DNA of 64,000 nucleotides from Gammaproteobacteria bacterium (GCA_021325575.1 JAJPGW010000005.1:414011-478010); one strand, 5' to 3'. Counted from the first letter of the stretch, positions 26,795 to 38,392 are shown. Made by a program: numbers and translations. The notes: generated from the sequence alone by a model not told the origin.

Positions 26795-29700
26795 ATGCTG
26801 CGATCATTGATGAGCAAAACATCCGAGAAGGATAATTTTCTTGAAGACTTATTAGCTTTTGAAGCCCAGTTAATCAAAGCGAACGCACCAAATCATTCAT
26901 CCGTTTTTAACAAGATGGATGATTTTATCCGAAAAATTCCGAAAAGCTCGCTGCAAAAAAATCTAAAAGAATTCCTGAATTATCTTAAGAATTTGCCGAA
27001 CGCAACCCCTTTGATTTTCCGAGCATTTATTAAGCATCATATTAATCCACTTTCTCCTCAGCAATTTAAGGCTGAATTTCAATTAGTCCTTCCGGAATTA
27101 ATAAAAGAAAATTTATTTGAAGCATTTGTCGCAGCCTGTGAAGCATTGACTCCTGTTGATGATAAAAAATTAGAACCCGGTGAAAAAAAAGACGAAAAGA
27201 AAACTGACAATCCTGATGAAATAATAACGCAAAAAGTGAATCATATTCGCGTATTCTTTGAAGTCGAGGAACCATCAAACAATCATCGCCCCAAACCAAA
27301 AGAACAAAAAAAATCGGATTCCCCCAAAAAATATAAAAACCAACAAGATTGGAACCCACAAGATTGGTTTGAATTTATAAAAAAAGCAATGGTGTCTGCA
27401 CAAAAAGAAGCAGAGCAAAAAACCGTAGAGCAACTTGCGCCTCTCTTGCAAAAACAAGCTAGCACATGGGCCGAACAATTAACAAACCCAGATAGCAAAA
27501 GGGAGCGAAATACTCTTCTTGCAACTATGCAGAAGGAACAACAACAAAATAATAAAAAAGTTAAACAGGCGGCAGAGGATGCAGCCAACCCGCAAAAATG
27601 GTTACGATTATTGAACTGCTGTATTCCAGAATTATTTTTCGACCCTGTAGCAACATTTCAATTATTAAAAGATCATCCACCGCTCTCTATTGCTTATCTT
27701 GTTGAATTGTTGAAAAAAAGCGACTATCAGGGCGATGCAATAGATAATAGAATTGCGAGACAACAACTCATTGCCAATTTTTTAAAGGTCAATGATAAAC
27801 ATTGCTCGGATCCTGAATGGATAAAACTTTTATTCTTACAATTATCCAATCTATTTTCCCGTAGCGAATTAAATCGCGGCGTACATTATGCTTTAATCGA
27901 TGAAATTTTAAAAAATTCTGTCATAAAAAATAACGCGCTAGCAGCCCTTGCCGGTGTTATCGAAAATTTTGCCGAGGCTTTTGCTGTTTCGCCTTTCAAT
28001 CCTGCTTTATTGGACCCATGCCGTTATCCTTTTTGGTTCGCACTGCAAATTGCGGAACACTTGATTAACAAACATGGCATTAATCCCCTTAATGTCAAAT
28101 TAGCCAACGGAAAATCATTTTTTGAAATGGTTTTATTGCAATGGCAACAACTCTATCAGCCTCATCTGCCGGTTGAACCCAAGGAACTGGTTCCTCATTA
28201 TTACCAGCACTCGAAAGACGGTCCGATAAATCTTTACCAAATTATACTGGATTATGGTAATGAGCGATTAAAGCATCTAACACATTATGTGTTATGGAGT
28301 GAATTATTGCCCTTGCTAAGCGATAAAATATTATTTATTAAGCATCTTAAAAATTTGTTTGGCACAGCCCTCACAACCGATAATATTAATGATATCCGCA
28401 ATCATCTAATTAATAGTGATACGTTTCAACTTTCTGATGAACTATTAAACATATTGAAAATGGCTGTTTTGGCTAAGATGCGGGAATTAGACATCGACAT
28501 AAATCATCCGCAATTTGATTTTATAAACGCGGTATTAAAGTTAACCAGAAAACAAAAAATAATTTTATTCCATAAAGAATTCGATACCACAAGACAACAA
28601 TATGTATTAAAAATGACTGAACAGACTCAACCCTTAGAAAATAAAGATGGCAAAGGGGGAATTGGTCTATTACATAAAGACAATCAGCTTTATTTGCTAA
28701 GAGAAATTGGACACGTCATTGAAAATCAAAGTATTCGAAAACGTCTTAATCCAGCTCAAATCAATGGACGTGCAGCGCTTGTCGAAATGCGTTATTTATT
28801 TGATGGGTTTGTCAGAAAAATTTTCCACAATGCGAACTACGATGATAAAGACATTCCAGAGCAACTTAACTTTGTTCCTGAGATGTTATGCTCTTTAGAA
28901 AACAATTTGCAAGACGCCTTTATTCAGCATATTTTTGGCGAACCGGATTTGACCCAGCCGACTCGAGAATTGAAAACAGCGGATGAAGTAAAACAAAGTG
29001 ACAAAACTGCATTAGTCGAACCTAATCAATCAAAAGCCAATGTAATTTTTAGAATGCTCGGCCTATACCAACCCGATCCCGCTTTGCAACCAGGATTCCT
29101 TAGAGCAAAAGACCAAATCATAAAAAAATACGGACAACGCTATAGCAAAAATCCTTATTTTATTCTCTATGCCAATAATATTAGTCCTTTATTTTATGAA
29201 AGCTTTAAAGAAAACTTGCTCGCCCAACAATTTATCCTAGAACATGCTAATAACCCTGCGCTACAAAAACTCGCTCGCGAGCACAAACCCGGCACGGAAG
29301 AAACCCGTTTCGATCTGGTTCGCTTGCTAGATGTCCCAAAAAAGAGAGGCGACTTATTAGATGAAAATTTTCTGGCTGAGCTCGCAGAACTAAAGCCAAA
29401 TCCAAAAAGTTATGAAATATTAGCAGACTTGATTCCGCGGTATGATAACGCGGAAGCGGATATTCAACTATTTAAAACCTGGCGAAATCGCGCTATTAAT
29501 GTTATTCGCAATCTGGGACCTGAGTTTTATCTCAGCTTTACTCAGGGAATCGCAAAACAATTCATCTTAGAACAAGCTAATAATCCTTCCCTAAAAAAAC
29601 TGGCTAATGGCCACAAGCTTAACAACACCGAATCCGAATCTGATTTGATTCGTCTCCTTGATGTGCCGCGCCATAATTCTAAATTATTGGATGAAGAGTT

Positions 29701-32700
29701 TCTGACGCAGCTTGATAAAATACAAAATAATCCATTCCATCAAAAACAAGCGGACAATAATGAGTCCAAAGATAATGGGACCCGAGAAAAAATCCAGAGA
29801 AAAGTTTTTGAAATCTTTCGTACTCTGATGATTCAATTTGATGCGCGCACCGCCAATCCCAACTTGTACCAAACCCTGAGAGCACAAATCGTCGATATCG
29901 TCAGCCGCTTTCACACCAGTGATGATCATAGTGAAATTTTAACTATTTTAAATCAAATCAGCGCTATCGTATCTAATATTCATGAATTGGATAGCAACCC
30001 TCAAAAAGACATGTTGCAATTAGTTAACGACATACGAAAAAAATATCTCTCGACAGACCAGGATATTCAGGAGGCTATCCAACTCCTGTTAGAACAAAAA
30101 GATGCGGAAAAACTAGTTCTCTTTATAGAAAATACACTAAACAAAAGAGATCTAACTGCTCGTCTCACTCAAACACCCCATCAAGCATTATTAAAACAAA
30201 TATTACAATTCGCGACGCCACTTGAGGTTAAGGAAAAAGATGCTACCCGCCAAAAACACAATGATCATGCCGCTCGCATTATTCCTTTGTTAACAACCGG
30301 CAAATCGTCTGTGAATTTTAATGAACGTTTAGCATCCGGTGAAACATGGTTGGAATGGGCTTTCAAAGAAGCTTCGCCCAGTGTTCTTCTGCAGCTGATT
30401 GAAGCTGGCGCCAATGTCTTCGCAGATTGCGTCGATCCCAAAAAACCATTTAATGAAGTTTTTTTAGATGCCATCAAAAAAACCCCCAAACTTCTGCAAA
30501 ATCCCTGCAATCTAAAAATTTACAAAATTTGTTTAGCGGGTAAAACCTGGATTCAATCTCTAAAACCCGCTGAGTTTATCGAATTTGCCGGGATGCTTCA
30601 GGGTGCCGAATTAGATGAATTTATCGATGCTGCAAAAAATATTACTAATCCTACTTTATTGAAACAAATTGGTTTAGCGGCGCTCCGCACTGATCGATTT
30701 GATTTATTAGAAAAAATGGATACAAACTTTAGGCGGCTTGTCAGACATCCGATATGGCAAACAGATAAAAAAATGGATCCCGAATTTGATGCTGGATTTC
30801 GTGACAAATGGGCCATTCCTCCTGAAAACAAATATGAAGATTTGTTAAATTTACCAGGATTTTATACAGCCCATGAATTGATCCCTGTATTTTATAAAGA
30901 AAAAAAATACGACCGATCTTTTCTTGAAATGGGCTTAAAGACCAAAAACGATAAGCCATGTACAAAAGAAAAAGCAGATGAGTTTTTTGCTCAATTAGCA
31001 TTCTTACATACACACGACACTGAAGTATGGAGTAAATCAGAAAATCCAGAACTCAAAGAGATATTCCCAATAATCATTGAGGCATTAACCACCTATGCAT
31101 CGCAATTAAGCTTGCAAGATATTATTTCCATCATCGGCAGTCTTACGTCTATCAAAGACGTACCAAAGGATTTTCCGATCCGAGAAAAATTAGCCGCTAT
31201 TTTTAAAAATCCCCCTCGACAAACGGAATTGGAAAATAAAGCTCCGGCTAAACGGCCAACCTGGGAAGAAAGCTTAAAAGAACTTCATGCTACTTTCCGA
31301 GTTTTTAATATAGCAGGAAAAGATCCAAAATCAGTGGAAGAAGAATTTTTAAGAAAACCAGCTGATTCGTTTGCCGCCACTTTTGATGAGATAGTGCATC
31401 CGGGCATCGTCCATTACGCCATGGGAGTATTTAAAGAAGTCACCACCTTATTAGCTCAAGATAAAGTTAATCCACAGGAAATATTAAAAGATCCCGTAAA
31501 AACATTTCATGACTCAAACCCTGGCAAATGGAATCCACATCAAAAACAAGAAGAGCAAGCTCGCAATCGACAAGAAGACATCTATTTCTTTTCTGCAATT
31601 TGCAAAGCTAGTCAACAGCAGTTAGAAAAAACCCCGTTTCATACTCAATTAGTCACTAATATTTGTATGATGTATGCCGTCCCTGCATCGACCTTACGAT
31701 TGCTAGTGGATGTTCCAACCAATGGCGGTAAAACCATCATTCTCGCAATCACCGTACTTTGTTTAATGAAACAAGATCCTAAAACAAACTTTATGCCGGT
31801 TCTAACCACAAGCGTAAACCTAGCTCAAAAAAATTATATCGATAATAAAAAAATATTCGATTTATTTGGGATTCGATGCAGCGCCGATATTGCTGATGAT
31901 AAAGCCGTTGTTCGATATACGACTTGTCAAGAATTGCTTTTTAAATTGATAGAGGACTCCATTAAAAGGAAAAAAGCCGGTTTACCACCCCTAACAAAAG
32001 CCGAAAAAGAACATTGGAAATTAATTCTGGATGAAACCGATGTGGATCTTTGGAGTCGCATCATGGACATTTTAAATGCCATGTTGTTAGAAGTTCCAGA
32101 AATGGATAATGTCATCTTGGCTATGTGGGATAATGCACATATCGGTGACTTTGAGGACTTTAAATACATGGTCCGATCCTCTCCGGGATTCAGATCTCTT
32201 CCTTCCGATTTAGAACAACACGTCGAAGATCACTTCCGAACATTTTATAGCGTAGTCTATTGGACCAAAAAAAAACAAAGGGATGAAAATACCAATGAAA
32301 ATGGCGCAATGAAAAAAACGGAAGACTACACAGGCCAAGAGTCACAAAATTTATATGGAGGTTATGCCAAACCTCAATTTATTCAATTGTCGTGCGGCGC
32401 CCCAAGAACACATTACAAACTTGTCGAATATTGCCTGAGTCACCTCCAAGGATTGGATCAATTTCCCATTATCATCGGCGCAAGCGGGACCTTGGCCAAT
32501 AGCCGGGAGCAGACAAACGGCTATCAAATTACCCTTAACTGTAAAATAGCCCGTAGCCCACGATTTACCGGCAATAAGCTCACCATAGAGCCGCCTACAA
32601 TTTATGATGAACACAAAGCCTGGGTTGCGGGTATTCGCGCACGGGCAACCTCGGTCCTTAAAGCGACTCCTGAAAAAGCAAGCCGACCCTTTTTAACCGT

Positions 32701-33370
32701 TGTTAAAACGAAAAAAGATGTCGACATGCTCGCTGATGCAGTAGGAATGGTGGAAGGATGTCAATTATTACAAAGATTTAAGGGCGGCGAAACTCAGAAG
32801 CAATATAATGAGATCATGGCCAAAGCCGTACTGGCTGGCACCTGGACTATTTTGTCTATTGAACATACTCGCGGCGATGATTATTCGGTAATTAATGAAC
32901 TGATTGATAAAGCCGGCGGAGTGGCATTGGATATTGCTACACCACTGGAATTTCTAAGTCTTTATTTACAAACCATCAATCGAACCGGACGAGGCGAGAG
33001 TCGAGGCCAAGTCTTTTCAGATTTAAAAAAATCCGAATTAGTCACATTTTTTAAGAAAGCCGACATGTTCCCTTCAACAATCGATGCAAAAACGACACCG
33101 GATCTAATGAGAGAAGCCTGGACCACATTGGAAACACGCGATCTAGCAAAGAAAAAAACACCCGGCAATTTAGCATCCGATTTATCTTACGATTTTTATG
33201 AAGTCTCTCAAAAAACAGGCCCAAAACTAAGCCGTGCATTTACCTTGTTCCTTTCAAACGTTCGAGCCGCGATACCGGATGATGATAAAGTGAGGGATCC
33301 ACAAAAAGAAGACAAATTTATCAGGGAATATAATTCTAAATTTGGAACCTTTGTAAAAAAGCCAGCTTAA
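26795..33370 (+). CDS. Giant protein (2191 aa) with SF2/SecA-like motor domain
   Basis: I recognise no full-length family. The first 1600 residues are helical and charged, with one ankyrin-like unit near 1174-1210 (GETWLEWAFKEASPSV, then LIEAGANVF). The last 550 residues carry ordered motor motifs: Walker A-like VPTNGGKTIIL near 1640, LILDETDVDL near 1744 (a DExD box), IIGASGTLAN near 1895 (motif III-like) and TINRTGRGESRGQ near 2060 (motif VI-like arginines). This order matches helicase superfamily 2 and the SecA motor. It has no signal peptide. It is divergent from vapBC and convergent with the Pit gene, sharing four bases. Its size and motifs suggest a secreted or nucleic-acid- or protein-moving machine, which is inference. 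Confidence 0.75.
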   Translation: MLRSLMSKTSEKDNFLEDLLAFEAQLIKANAPNHSSVFNKMDDFIRKIPKSSLQKNLKEFLNYLKNLPNATPLIFRAFIKHHINPLSPQQFKAEFQLVLPELIKENLFEAFVAACEALTPVDDKKLEPGEKKDEKKTDNPDEIITQKVNHIRVFFEVEEPSNNHRPKPKEQKKSDSPKKYKNQQDWNPQDWFEFIKKAMVSAQKEAEQKTVEQLAPLLQKQASTWAEQLTNPDSKRERNTLLATMQKEQQQNNKKVKQAAEDAANPQKWLRLLNCCIPELFFDPVATFQLLKDHPPLSIAYLVELLKKSDYQGDAIDNRIARQQLIANFLKVNDKHCSDPEWIKLLFLQLSNLFSRSELNRGVHYALIDEILKNSVIKNNALAALAGVIENFAEAFAVSPFNPALLDPCRYPFWFALQIAEHLINKHGINPLNVKLANGKSFFEMVLLQWQQLYQPHLPVEPKELVPHYYQHSKDGPINLYQIILDYGNERLKHLTHYVLWSELLPLLSDKILFIKHLKNLFGTALTTDNINDIRNHLINSDTFQLSDELLNILKMAVLAKMRELDIDINHPQFDFINAVLKLTRKQKIILFHKEFDTTRQQYVLKMTEQTQPLENKDGKGGIGLLHKDNQLYLLREIGHVIENQSIRKRLNPAQINGRAALVEMRYLFDGFVRKIFHNANYDDKDIPEQLNFVPEMLCSLENNLQDAFIQHIFGEPDLTQPTRELKTADEVKQSDKTALVEPNQSKANVIFRMLGLYQPDPALQPGFLRAKDQIIKKYGQRYSKNPYFILYANNISPLFYESFKENLLAQQFILEHANNPALQKLAREHKPGTEETRFDLVRLLDVPKKRGDLLDENFLAELAELKPNPKSYEILADLIPRYDNAEADIQLFKTWRNRAINVIRNLGPEFYLSFTQGIAKQFILEQANNPSLKKLANGHKLNNTESESDLIRLLDVPRHNSKLLDEEFLTQLDKIQNNPFHQKQADNNESKDNGTREKIQRKVFEIFRTLMIQFDARTANPNLYQTLRAQIVDIVSRFHTSDDHSEILTILNQISAIVSNIHELDSNPQKDMLQLVNDIRKKYLSTDQDIQEAIQLLLEQKDAEKLVLFIENTLNKRDLTARLTQTPHQALLKQILQFATPLEVKEKDATRQKHNDHAARIIPLLTTGKSSVNFNERLASGETWLEWAFKEASPSVLLQLIEAGANVFADCVDPKKPFNEVFLDAIKKTPKLLQNPCNLKIYKICLAGKTWIQSLKPAEFIEFAGMLQGAELDEFIDAAKNITNPTLLKQIGLAALRTDRFDLLEKMDTNFRRLVRHPIWQTDKKMDPEFDAGFRDKWAIPPENKYEDLLNLPGFYTAHELIPVFYKEKKYDRSFLEMGLKTKNDKPCTKEKADEFFAQLAFLHTHDTEVWSKSENPELKEIFPIIIEALTTYASQLSLQDIISIIGSLTSIKDVPKDFPIREKLAAIFKNPPRQTELENKAPAKRPTWEESLKELHATFRVFNIAGKDPKSVEEEFLRKPADSFAATFDEIVHPGIVHYAMGVFKEVTTLLAQDKVNPQEILKDPVKTFHDSNPGKWNPHQKQEEQARNRQEDIYFFSAICKASQQQLEKTPFHTQLVTNICMMYAVPASTLRLLVDVPTNGGKTIILAITVLCLMKQDPKTNFMPVLTTSVNLAQKNYIDNKKIFDLFGIRCSADIADDKAVVRYTTCQELLFKLIEDSIKRKKAGLPPLTKAEKEHWKLILDETDVDLWSRIMDILNAMLLEVPEMDNVILAMWDNAHIGDFEDFKYMVRSSPGFRSLPSDLEQHVEDHFRTFYSVVYWTKKKQRDENTNENGAMKKTEDYTGQESQNLYGGYAKPQFIQLSCGAPRTHYKLVEYCLSHLQGLDQFPIIIGASGTLANSREQTNGYQITLNCKIARSPRFTGNKLTIEPPTIYDEHKAWVAGIRARATSVLKATPEKASRPFLTVVKTKKDVDMLADAVGMVEGCQLLQRFKGGETQKQYNEIMAKAVLAGTWTILSIEHTRGDDYSVINELIDKAGGVALDIATPLEFLSLYLQTINRTGRGESRGQVFSDLKKSELVTFFKKADMFPSTIDAKTTPDLMREAWTTLETRDLAKKKTPGNLASDLSYDFYEVSQKTGPKLSRAFTLFLSNVRAAIPDDDKVRDPQKEDKFIREYNSKFGTFVKKPA

Positions 33371-34617
33371 CCAAACATCCATCGCAACCCATAGAAAAAT
33401 CCCGTTGCAATCAATGCAGCGGCAGGGAGCGTGACAATCCAGGAAAGAAAAATATTGCGGATCACATTGAGATTTAAAGCGTCGATACCGCGTGCGAGTC
33501 CTACACCAAAAACGGCGCCAACTAACGTTTGCGTCGCGGAAACAGGAATGCCAATACTGGTGGAAACAATCACGGTGCTGGATGCTGAAAGGGTTGCTGC
33601 AAACGCGCGACTGGGTGTGAGGGTTGTAATTGAATGACCGACGGTGGCAATTACTTTTCTGCCATACATAAATAAACCTAAAATCACCCCGAGACAGCCG
33701 AACAGCATCATGCCAGAGACTATCCAGCCATCATGCAAAGATTTCCCATTTAACACCAAACTAATCACCCCCGAAACAGGGCCGACCGCAATCGCGACAT
33801 CATTTGATCCGTGCGCAAACACCATCGAACATGCAGTAAAAACCATTAACACGCTAAACATGCCTTCGATATAGGCAAATTGCATATGACGATTAAGATG
33901 CGCTTTGGCCAATATGCGTTTCATCGCAAATAATCCAACAACTAAAATGGCAGTGGTCGTTAAAATCACTACAGAAATTTTTGAAAAAAGGGAGAGCTCA
34001 ATTTCAAAATGTTTTAACCCTTTTAAGAACATCATGATCGAAAGCACAATACCGACCACGATTAAATACAAGGGAATATATTTTTTTGCTGCATCAAATG
34101 GCTCAGCGGAAGCGAGTATGGTTTTTTTGATCGAATTAAAAAGCAAGAAAGCAAGCACGCCTGCAATGGTCGGCGAACTCACCCAGCTGATCGCAATGTA
34201 ACCCACCATTTGCCAATGCACAGCATGAAGACCCAACGCCATGGCACCCACACCCACAATCGCGCCAATCACGGTATTGGTAATTGAAACGGGCATGCCC
34301 ATGTAACTTGCTGCATTGATCCAGATACAACCCGAAAATAACACGGCGAGCATGCTGTAAATCAAAAGATGCGGCGCATGAGCCAATTGATGCGTATCAA
34401 TAATTCCACCGCGAATGGTTTCAGTGACTTGATTGCCACCCAAAAATGCGCCGGCAATTTCAAATACAATCGCAATTAAAATCGCTTGTTTGACGGTGAT
34501 GGCTTTTGCGCCGAGCGCAGGACTCATGATATTCGCAAGATCATTCGCGCCAATACCCCACGTCATCAATAAGCCGATGGTGCAGGCAAGCAGGATAAAG
34601 ACTAAACCATAGTCCAT
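33367..34617 (-). CDS. Pit-family inorganic phosphate transporter
   Basis: The 416-residue inner-membrane protein has about ten helices and the two inverted PHO4 signatures: GANDLANIMSPALGAKAIT near residue 23 and AHGSNDVAIAVGPVSGVI in the second half, with matching GIPVSATQTLVGAVFGVG and GMPVSITNTVIGAIVGVG loops. It would import phosphate with a cation. It begins seven bases after the stop of the DUF47 gene, the usual partner arrangement. Confidence 0.94.
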   Translation of the reverse strand: MDYGLVFILLACTIGLLMTWGIGANDLANIMSPALGAKAITVKQAILIAIVFEIAGAFLGGNQVTETIRGGIIDTHQLAHAPHLLIYSMLAVLFSGCIWINAASYMGMPVSITNTVIGAIVGVGAMALGLHAVHWQMVGYIAISWVSSPTIAGVLAFLLFNSIKKTILASAEPFDAAKKYIPLYLIVVGIVLSIMMFLKGLKHFEIELSLFSKISVVILTTTAILVVGLFAMKRILAKAHLNRHMQFAYIEGMFSVLMVFTACSMVFAHGSNDVAIAVGPVSGVISLVLNGKSLHDGWIVSGMMLFGCLGVILGLFMYGRKVIATVGHSITTLTPSRAFAATLSASSTVIVSTSIGIPVSATQTLVGAVFGVGLARGIDALNLNVIRNIFLSWIVTLPAAALIATGFFYGLRWMFG

Positions 34618-34624
34618 GAAAAAA

Positions 34625-35302
34625 TTATCTCGCGACTAAAATTTGTAAACGATCGCCCACTTCGCGGGCTTGATCGGCTAATTCACCGGTCCATTCGATA
34701 ATTTTGTAGAGAAACATCACATTCACGGGGGGCAATGTGCTTTCTAATTCAAATAAAGTTTGTCGTAAATGTATTTGTTGTTCATCCGTATCATTTTCGA
34801 TTTTGGATAAGGCTGCGACCATGTCATCCATCATTTTGACTTCGACGCCGCTGAAACTACTTTCCATCAGTTCGTCTAATTCATGGATCGCAACGTTGGC
34901 TTGTTTGGCTGCTTCAATCGCACGATTTAGAAATTCCATAAATTTCAGTGTGATGGGCGGCGGAAAAATCATTTTGCGTCCGAACACAACGCCTGCAATG
35001 TCTTTTGCTTTGTTAGCTAAACGATCTTGAACATTTAGTAAATCCAATAAATCACTGCGCGAAACCGTCATGAATAAACTATTCGGTAAATGCGAACGAA
35101 TCTCGCGTTTGATGTCATCGGCTTCATGTTCTAACTGCGCGATAATTTTTTGTTGCGCTTCAACATCCAGCCAATTTTCTTTGAGCACCGCATCAAAAAA
35201 AGGTTTTAATTTTTCAACGCAGGAGCACACTTTTGACATGTGTTCTTCTAAAGGCCGGATAGGTGACCGGCCAAACATATTCAAAAAAGGAGTCGTAGGC
35301 AC
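34625..35302 (-). CDS. DUF47 PhoU-like phosphate-transport regulator
   Basis: The 225-residue helical protein matches the DUF47/TIGR00153 family: PFLNMFGRSPIRPLEEHM, a PhoU-like EHEADDIKREIRSHLPNS and DLLDLLNVQDRLANKAKDIA. Members are linked to Pit transporters and probably regulate phosphate uptake. The start codon is GTG, with GGTGG seven bases upstream inside the end of gap. The GTG lies just after the gap stop, so tkt, gap, this gene and pit form one minus-strand operon. Confidence 0.9.
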   Translation of the reverse strand: MPTTPFLNMFGRSPIRPLEEHMSKVCSCVEKLKPFFDAVLKENWLDVEAQQKIIAQLEHEADDIKREIRSHLPNSLFMTVSRSDLLDLLNVQDRLANKAKDIAGVVFGRKMIFPPPITLKFMEFLNRAIEAAKQANVAIHELDELMESSFSGVEVKMMDDMVAALSKIENDTDEQQIHLRQTLFELESTLPPVNVMFLYKIIEWTGELADQAREVGDRLQILVAR

Positions 35303-35304
35303 GC

Positions 35305-36336
35305 TTATACCACCGCCGTTTTTTTATGTTGAGTGACATTCATAAATGCATTGACGGTATCTAACATGCGGTTGGAGAAACCCCATTCGTTGTCGTACCA
35401 GGCTAACACTTTGACGAGATTGCCAATGACTTTGGTTTCGCTTACATCAAAAATGGCGGAAGAGGGATTGTGATTAAAATCCACGGAAACCAGCGGCAAG
35501 GCATTAATTTGTAAAATTTCGTTGAGCGCGCCTTTCGCTGCATCTTGCATAATTTTGTTAACTTCTTCGATTGAGGTTTTACGTTTTGCAGTAAAAGTTA
35601 AGTCAACCACTGACACATTGATAGTTGGCACGCGGATGGCGAAACCATCTAATTTGCCATTTAATTCGGGCAAAACTAAACCGACAGCGGCGGCTGCACC
35701 CGTTTTGGTTGGAATCATGGAATGAGCTGCAGCACGGGCGCGACGTAAATCGGAATGATAAACATCCAGCAATGCTTGATCATTCGTGTAGGAATGCACT
35801 GTATTCATCAAACCTTGTTCGATGCCGATTGCTTCATGCAGTACTTTCGCAACAGGAGCCAAACAGTTCGTCGTGCAGGATGCATTGGAAATCACTTTGT
35901 CGCTGTCTTTTAACACTTGATGATTCACACCATAAACAATCGTTGCATCCACGCCAGTTGCCGGCGCTGAAATCACAACTTTTTTGGCCCCTGCTTCAAG
36001 GTGTGCTGACGCTTTTTCTTTAGAGGTAAAAAGCCCCGTGCATTCGAGAACAACATCGACGTTTAATTCGCCCCACGGTAATTTTTTTGGATCGCGTTCA
36101 GCGACTACACGAATTTTGTCGCCATTCACAATTAAATCATTGCCAGCCACCTCAACGGTGCCTGGAAATTTTCCGTGCGTCGTATCAAATCGCAGTAAAT
36201 GCGCATTGGTTTCGACATTGCCTAAATCATTGATTGCGACGATTTGAATATTTTTATATTTTTTTGATTCGTAATGCGCGCGCAAAATATTGCGGCCTAT
36301 GCGTCCAAAACCATTAATTGCTACACGAATTGTCAT
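35305..36336 (-). CDS. gap: Glyceraldehyde-3-phosphate dehydrogenase
   Basis: The 343-residue glycolytic enzyme oxidises glyceraldehyde-3-phosphate with NAD. The NAD-binding start is [18 protein letters not shown], the catalytic Cys is in [19 protein letters not shown] near residue 150, and [19 protein letters not shown] and [14 protein letters not shown] are also conserved. AGGAG lies seven bases before the ATG. It follows tkt by 22 bases. In Coxiella and Legionella, pgk and pyk come next, but here they are at the window start on the other strand. Confidence 0.97.
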   Translation of the reverse strand: MTIRVAINGFGRIGRNILRAHYESKKYKNIQIVAINDLGNVETNAHLLRFDTTHGKFPGTVEVAGNDLIVNGDKIRVVAERDPKKLPWGELNVDVVLECTGLFTSKEKASAHLEAGAKKVVISAPATGVDATIVYGVNHQVLKDSDKVISNASCTTNCLAPVAKVLHEAIGIEQGLMNTVHSYTNDQALLDVYHSDLRRARAAAHSMIPTKTGAAAAVGLVLPELNGKLDGFAIRVPTINVSVVDLTFTAKRKTSIEEVNKIMQDAAKGALNEILQINALPLVSVDFNHNPSSAIFDVSETKVIGNLVKVLAWYDNEWGFSNRMLDTVNAFMNVTQHKKTAVV

Positions 36337-36358
36337 AATATTCTCCTAAAAAATAGAT

Positions 36359-38392
36359 TTAATTTTCTTCCATCGCGCAATCGCTTGATGCGGGAAGAAG
36401 CGCCATTAATTCATTTGCAACAGAAATAATATGTTCGACTGTAAAACCACAGTCTTTAAAAACGTCTTTTGCGGGTGCAGAAGCACCAAATCGATCTAGG
36501 CCAATCACTCTGCCGTGACATCCCACAAATTGATACCAGTAGGCACTCGCGGCCGCTTCAATCGCAATCCGTTTTTGGATGCGGCGAGGCAAGACTTTTT
36601 CCTGATATTGTTGATCTTGTTTTAAGAAAACATCGGTCGACGGCATGGAAACCACGCGAACTTGTCTGCCTTCTTGTTTTAATTTTTTAGCGGCATCCAT
36701 CGCGAGCGAAACTTCAGAGCCCGTTGCAATCAAAATGACATCCGGTTCATCATCGCAATCTAAAAGGATATAGCCGCCGCGCGCGATATTTTCTATTGTT
36801 TTGGTATCGCGTTCTTGAAAAGGTAAATTTTGTCGTGTCAGCAAAAGGGAAGTCGGGCCTTGATGTTGAATGGCCATTTGCCATGCAACAGCAGTTTCCA
36901 CCGTATCGCAGGGACGCCACAGCGACATCTGAGGAATCATACGCAACCCAGGTAATTGTTCTACCGGTTGATGGGTCGGGCCATCCTCACCGAGGCCAAT
37001 CGAATCATGCGAATAAACAAACACCACTCGCTGCTTCATGAGCGCAGCCATGCGCACTGCATTTCTCGCATAATCAGAAAAAGTTAGGAACGTCCCGCCA
37101 AAAGGTAAAATCCCGCCATGTAACGCAAGACCGTTCATAATGGCAGACATACCAAATTCACGCACACCGTAATGAATATATTGACCTTCAGGTGCTTTCT
37201 TGGAAAAAACCGTCATGCCTTTCCAATCGGTGCAATTTGATCCGGTTAAATCGGCAGAACCACCCATGAATTCCGGTAACATTTTTGCAAAATGGTTTAA
37301 GCATTGTTGTGAAGCTTTGCGAGTCGCGATGGATTCTTTTTTGGTAAGCATTTCTTGTAATAAATTTTGTGACTGCGCTAAAAAGTTTTCTGGTAATTGG
37401 TGTTTCGTCCGGCGTAAAAATTCTTTAGCGAGTTCAGGATATTTTTTTGCGTAATCATTAAATAAATTTTGCCATGTTTTTTCTAGTTTTTCGCCTTTTT
37501 CACGGGCATCCCAAGCGGCGTAATATTCTTTTGCAACAAAAAACGGCTCATAAGGCCAGTTCAGATTTTTTCGGGTGGCTTCAACTTCGCTCACACCCAG
37601 TGCTTCACCGTGAGTTTTCGCAGTGCCTGCGGCATTCGGTGCACCATGACCAATGATTGTTTTGCAGCAGATGATAGTCGGCTTGTCTTTAACCGCTTGT
37701 GCTTCCAAAATTGCTTTTTTAATCGCTTCGCTGTCATGACCATCCACATTCGGGATCACATGCCAGTGATAACTTTCAAAACGCTTAGGTGTATTATCTG
37801 TAAACCAGCCAGCCACATCACCATCGATAGAAATTTGATTGTCATCGTAAAAAGCAATTAATTTGCCTAGGCCTAACGTGCCCGCCAGTGAACACACTTC
37901 ATGTGAAATGCCTTCCATTAAACAACCATCACCCATAAAAACATAAGTGTAATGATCGACAATCGGAAATCCGTCACGATTGAATTCGCTTGCGAGATGT
38001 TTTTCAGCGATCGCAAAACCAACCGCATTTGCTAAACCCTGACCCAATGGCCCAGTGGTAGTTTCAACACCTGGCGCCTCGCCAAATTCAGGATGACCCG
38101 GGGTTTTGGAATGCAATTGACGAAATTGTTTTAAATCTTCGATCGTTAATTCATAACCGGTGAGATGTAGAAGAGAGTAAAGCAGCATGCTGCCATGCCC
38201 ATTCGACAACACAAATCGATCACGATTCGGCCAGCTGGGATCCTGCGGATTATGGTGCAAAAAATCATTCCAGAGCACCTCAGCAATATCCGCCATGCCC
38301 ATCGGCATACCGGGGTGGCCTGAGTTTGCTTTTTGAACAGCATCGATACTCAGAAAACGAATGACATTAGCAAGCTCGCGGCGAGAGGGCAT
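36359..38392 (-). CDS. tkt: Transketolase
   Basis: The 677-residue thiamine-diphosphate enzyme links glycolysis and the pentose phosphate pathway. The N-terminal domain has [20 protein letters not shown] and the ThDP/metal motif [19 protein letters not shown]. The middle domain has [19 protein letters not shown] and [20 protein letters not shown], and the C terminus [17 protein letters not shown]. Length is normal. AGGAG lies six bases before the ATG. It is the first gene of the tkt-gap-DUF47-pit operon. Confidence 0.97.
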   Translation of the reverse strand: MPSRRELANVIRFLSIDAVQKANSGHPGMPMGMADIAEVLWNDFLHHNPQDPSWPNRDRFVLSNGHGSMLLYSLLHLTGYELTIEDLKQFRQLHSKTPGHPEFGEAPGVETTTGPLGQGLANAVGFAIAEKHLASEFNRDGFPIVDHYTYVFMGDGCLMEGISHEVCSLAGTLGLGKLIAFYDDNQISIDGDVAGWFTDNTPKRFESYHWHVIPNVDGHDSEAIKKAILEAQAVKDKPTIICCKTIIGHGAPNAAGTAKTHGEALGVSEVEATRKNLNWPYEPFFVAKEYYAAWDAREKGEKLEKTWQNLFNDYAKKYPELAKEFLRRTKHQLPENFLAQSQNLLQEMLTKKESIATRKASQQCLNHFAKMLPEFMGGSADLTGSNCTDWKGMTVFSKKAPEGQYIHYGVREFGMSAIMNGLALHGGILPFGGTFLTFSDYARNAVRMAALMKQRVVFVYSHDSIGLGEDGPTHQPVEQLPGLRMIPQMSLWRPCDTVETAVAWQMAIQHQGPTSLLLTRQNLPFQERDTKTIENIARGGYILLDCDDEPDVILIATGSEVSLAMDAAKKLKQEGRQVRVVSMPSTDVFLKQDQQYQEKVLPRRIQKRIAIEAAASAYWYQFVGCHGRVIGLDRFGASAPAKDVFKDCGFTVEHIISVANELMALLPASSDCAMEEN

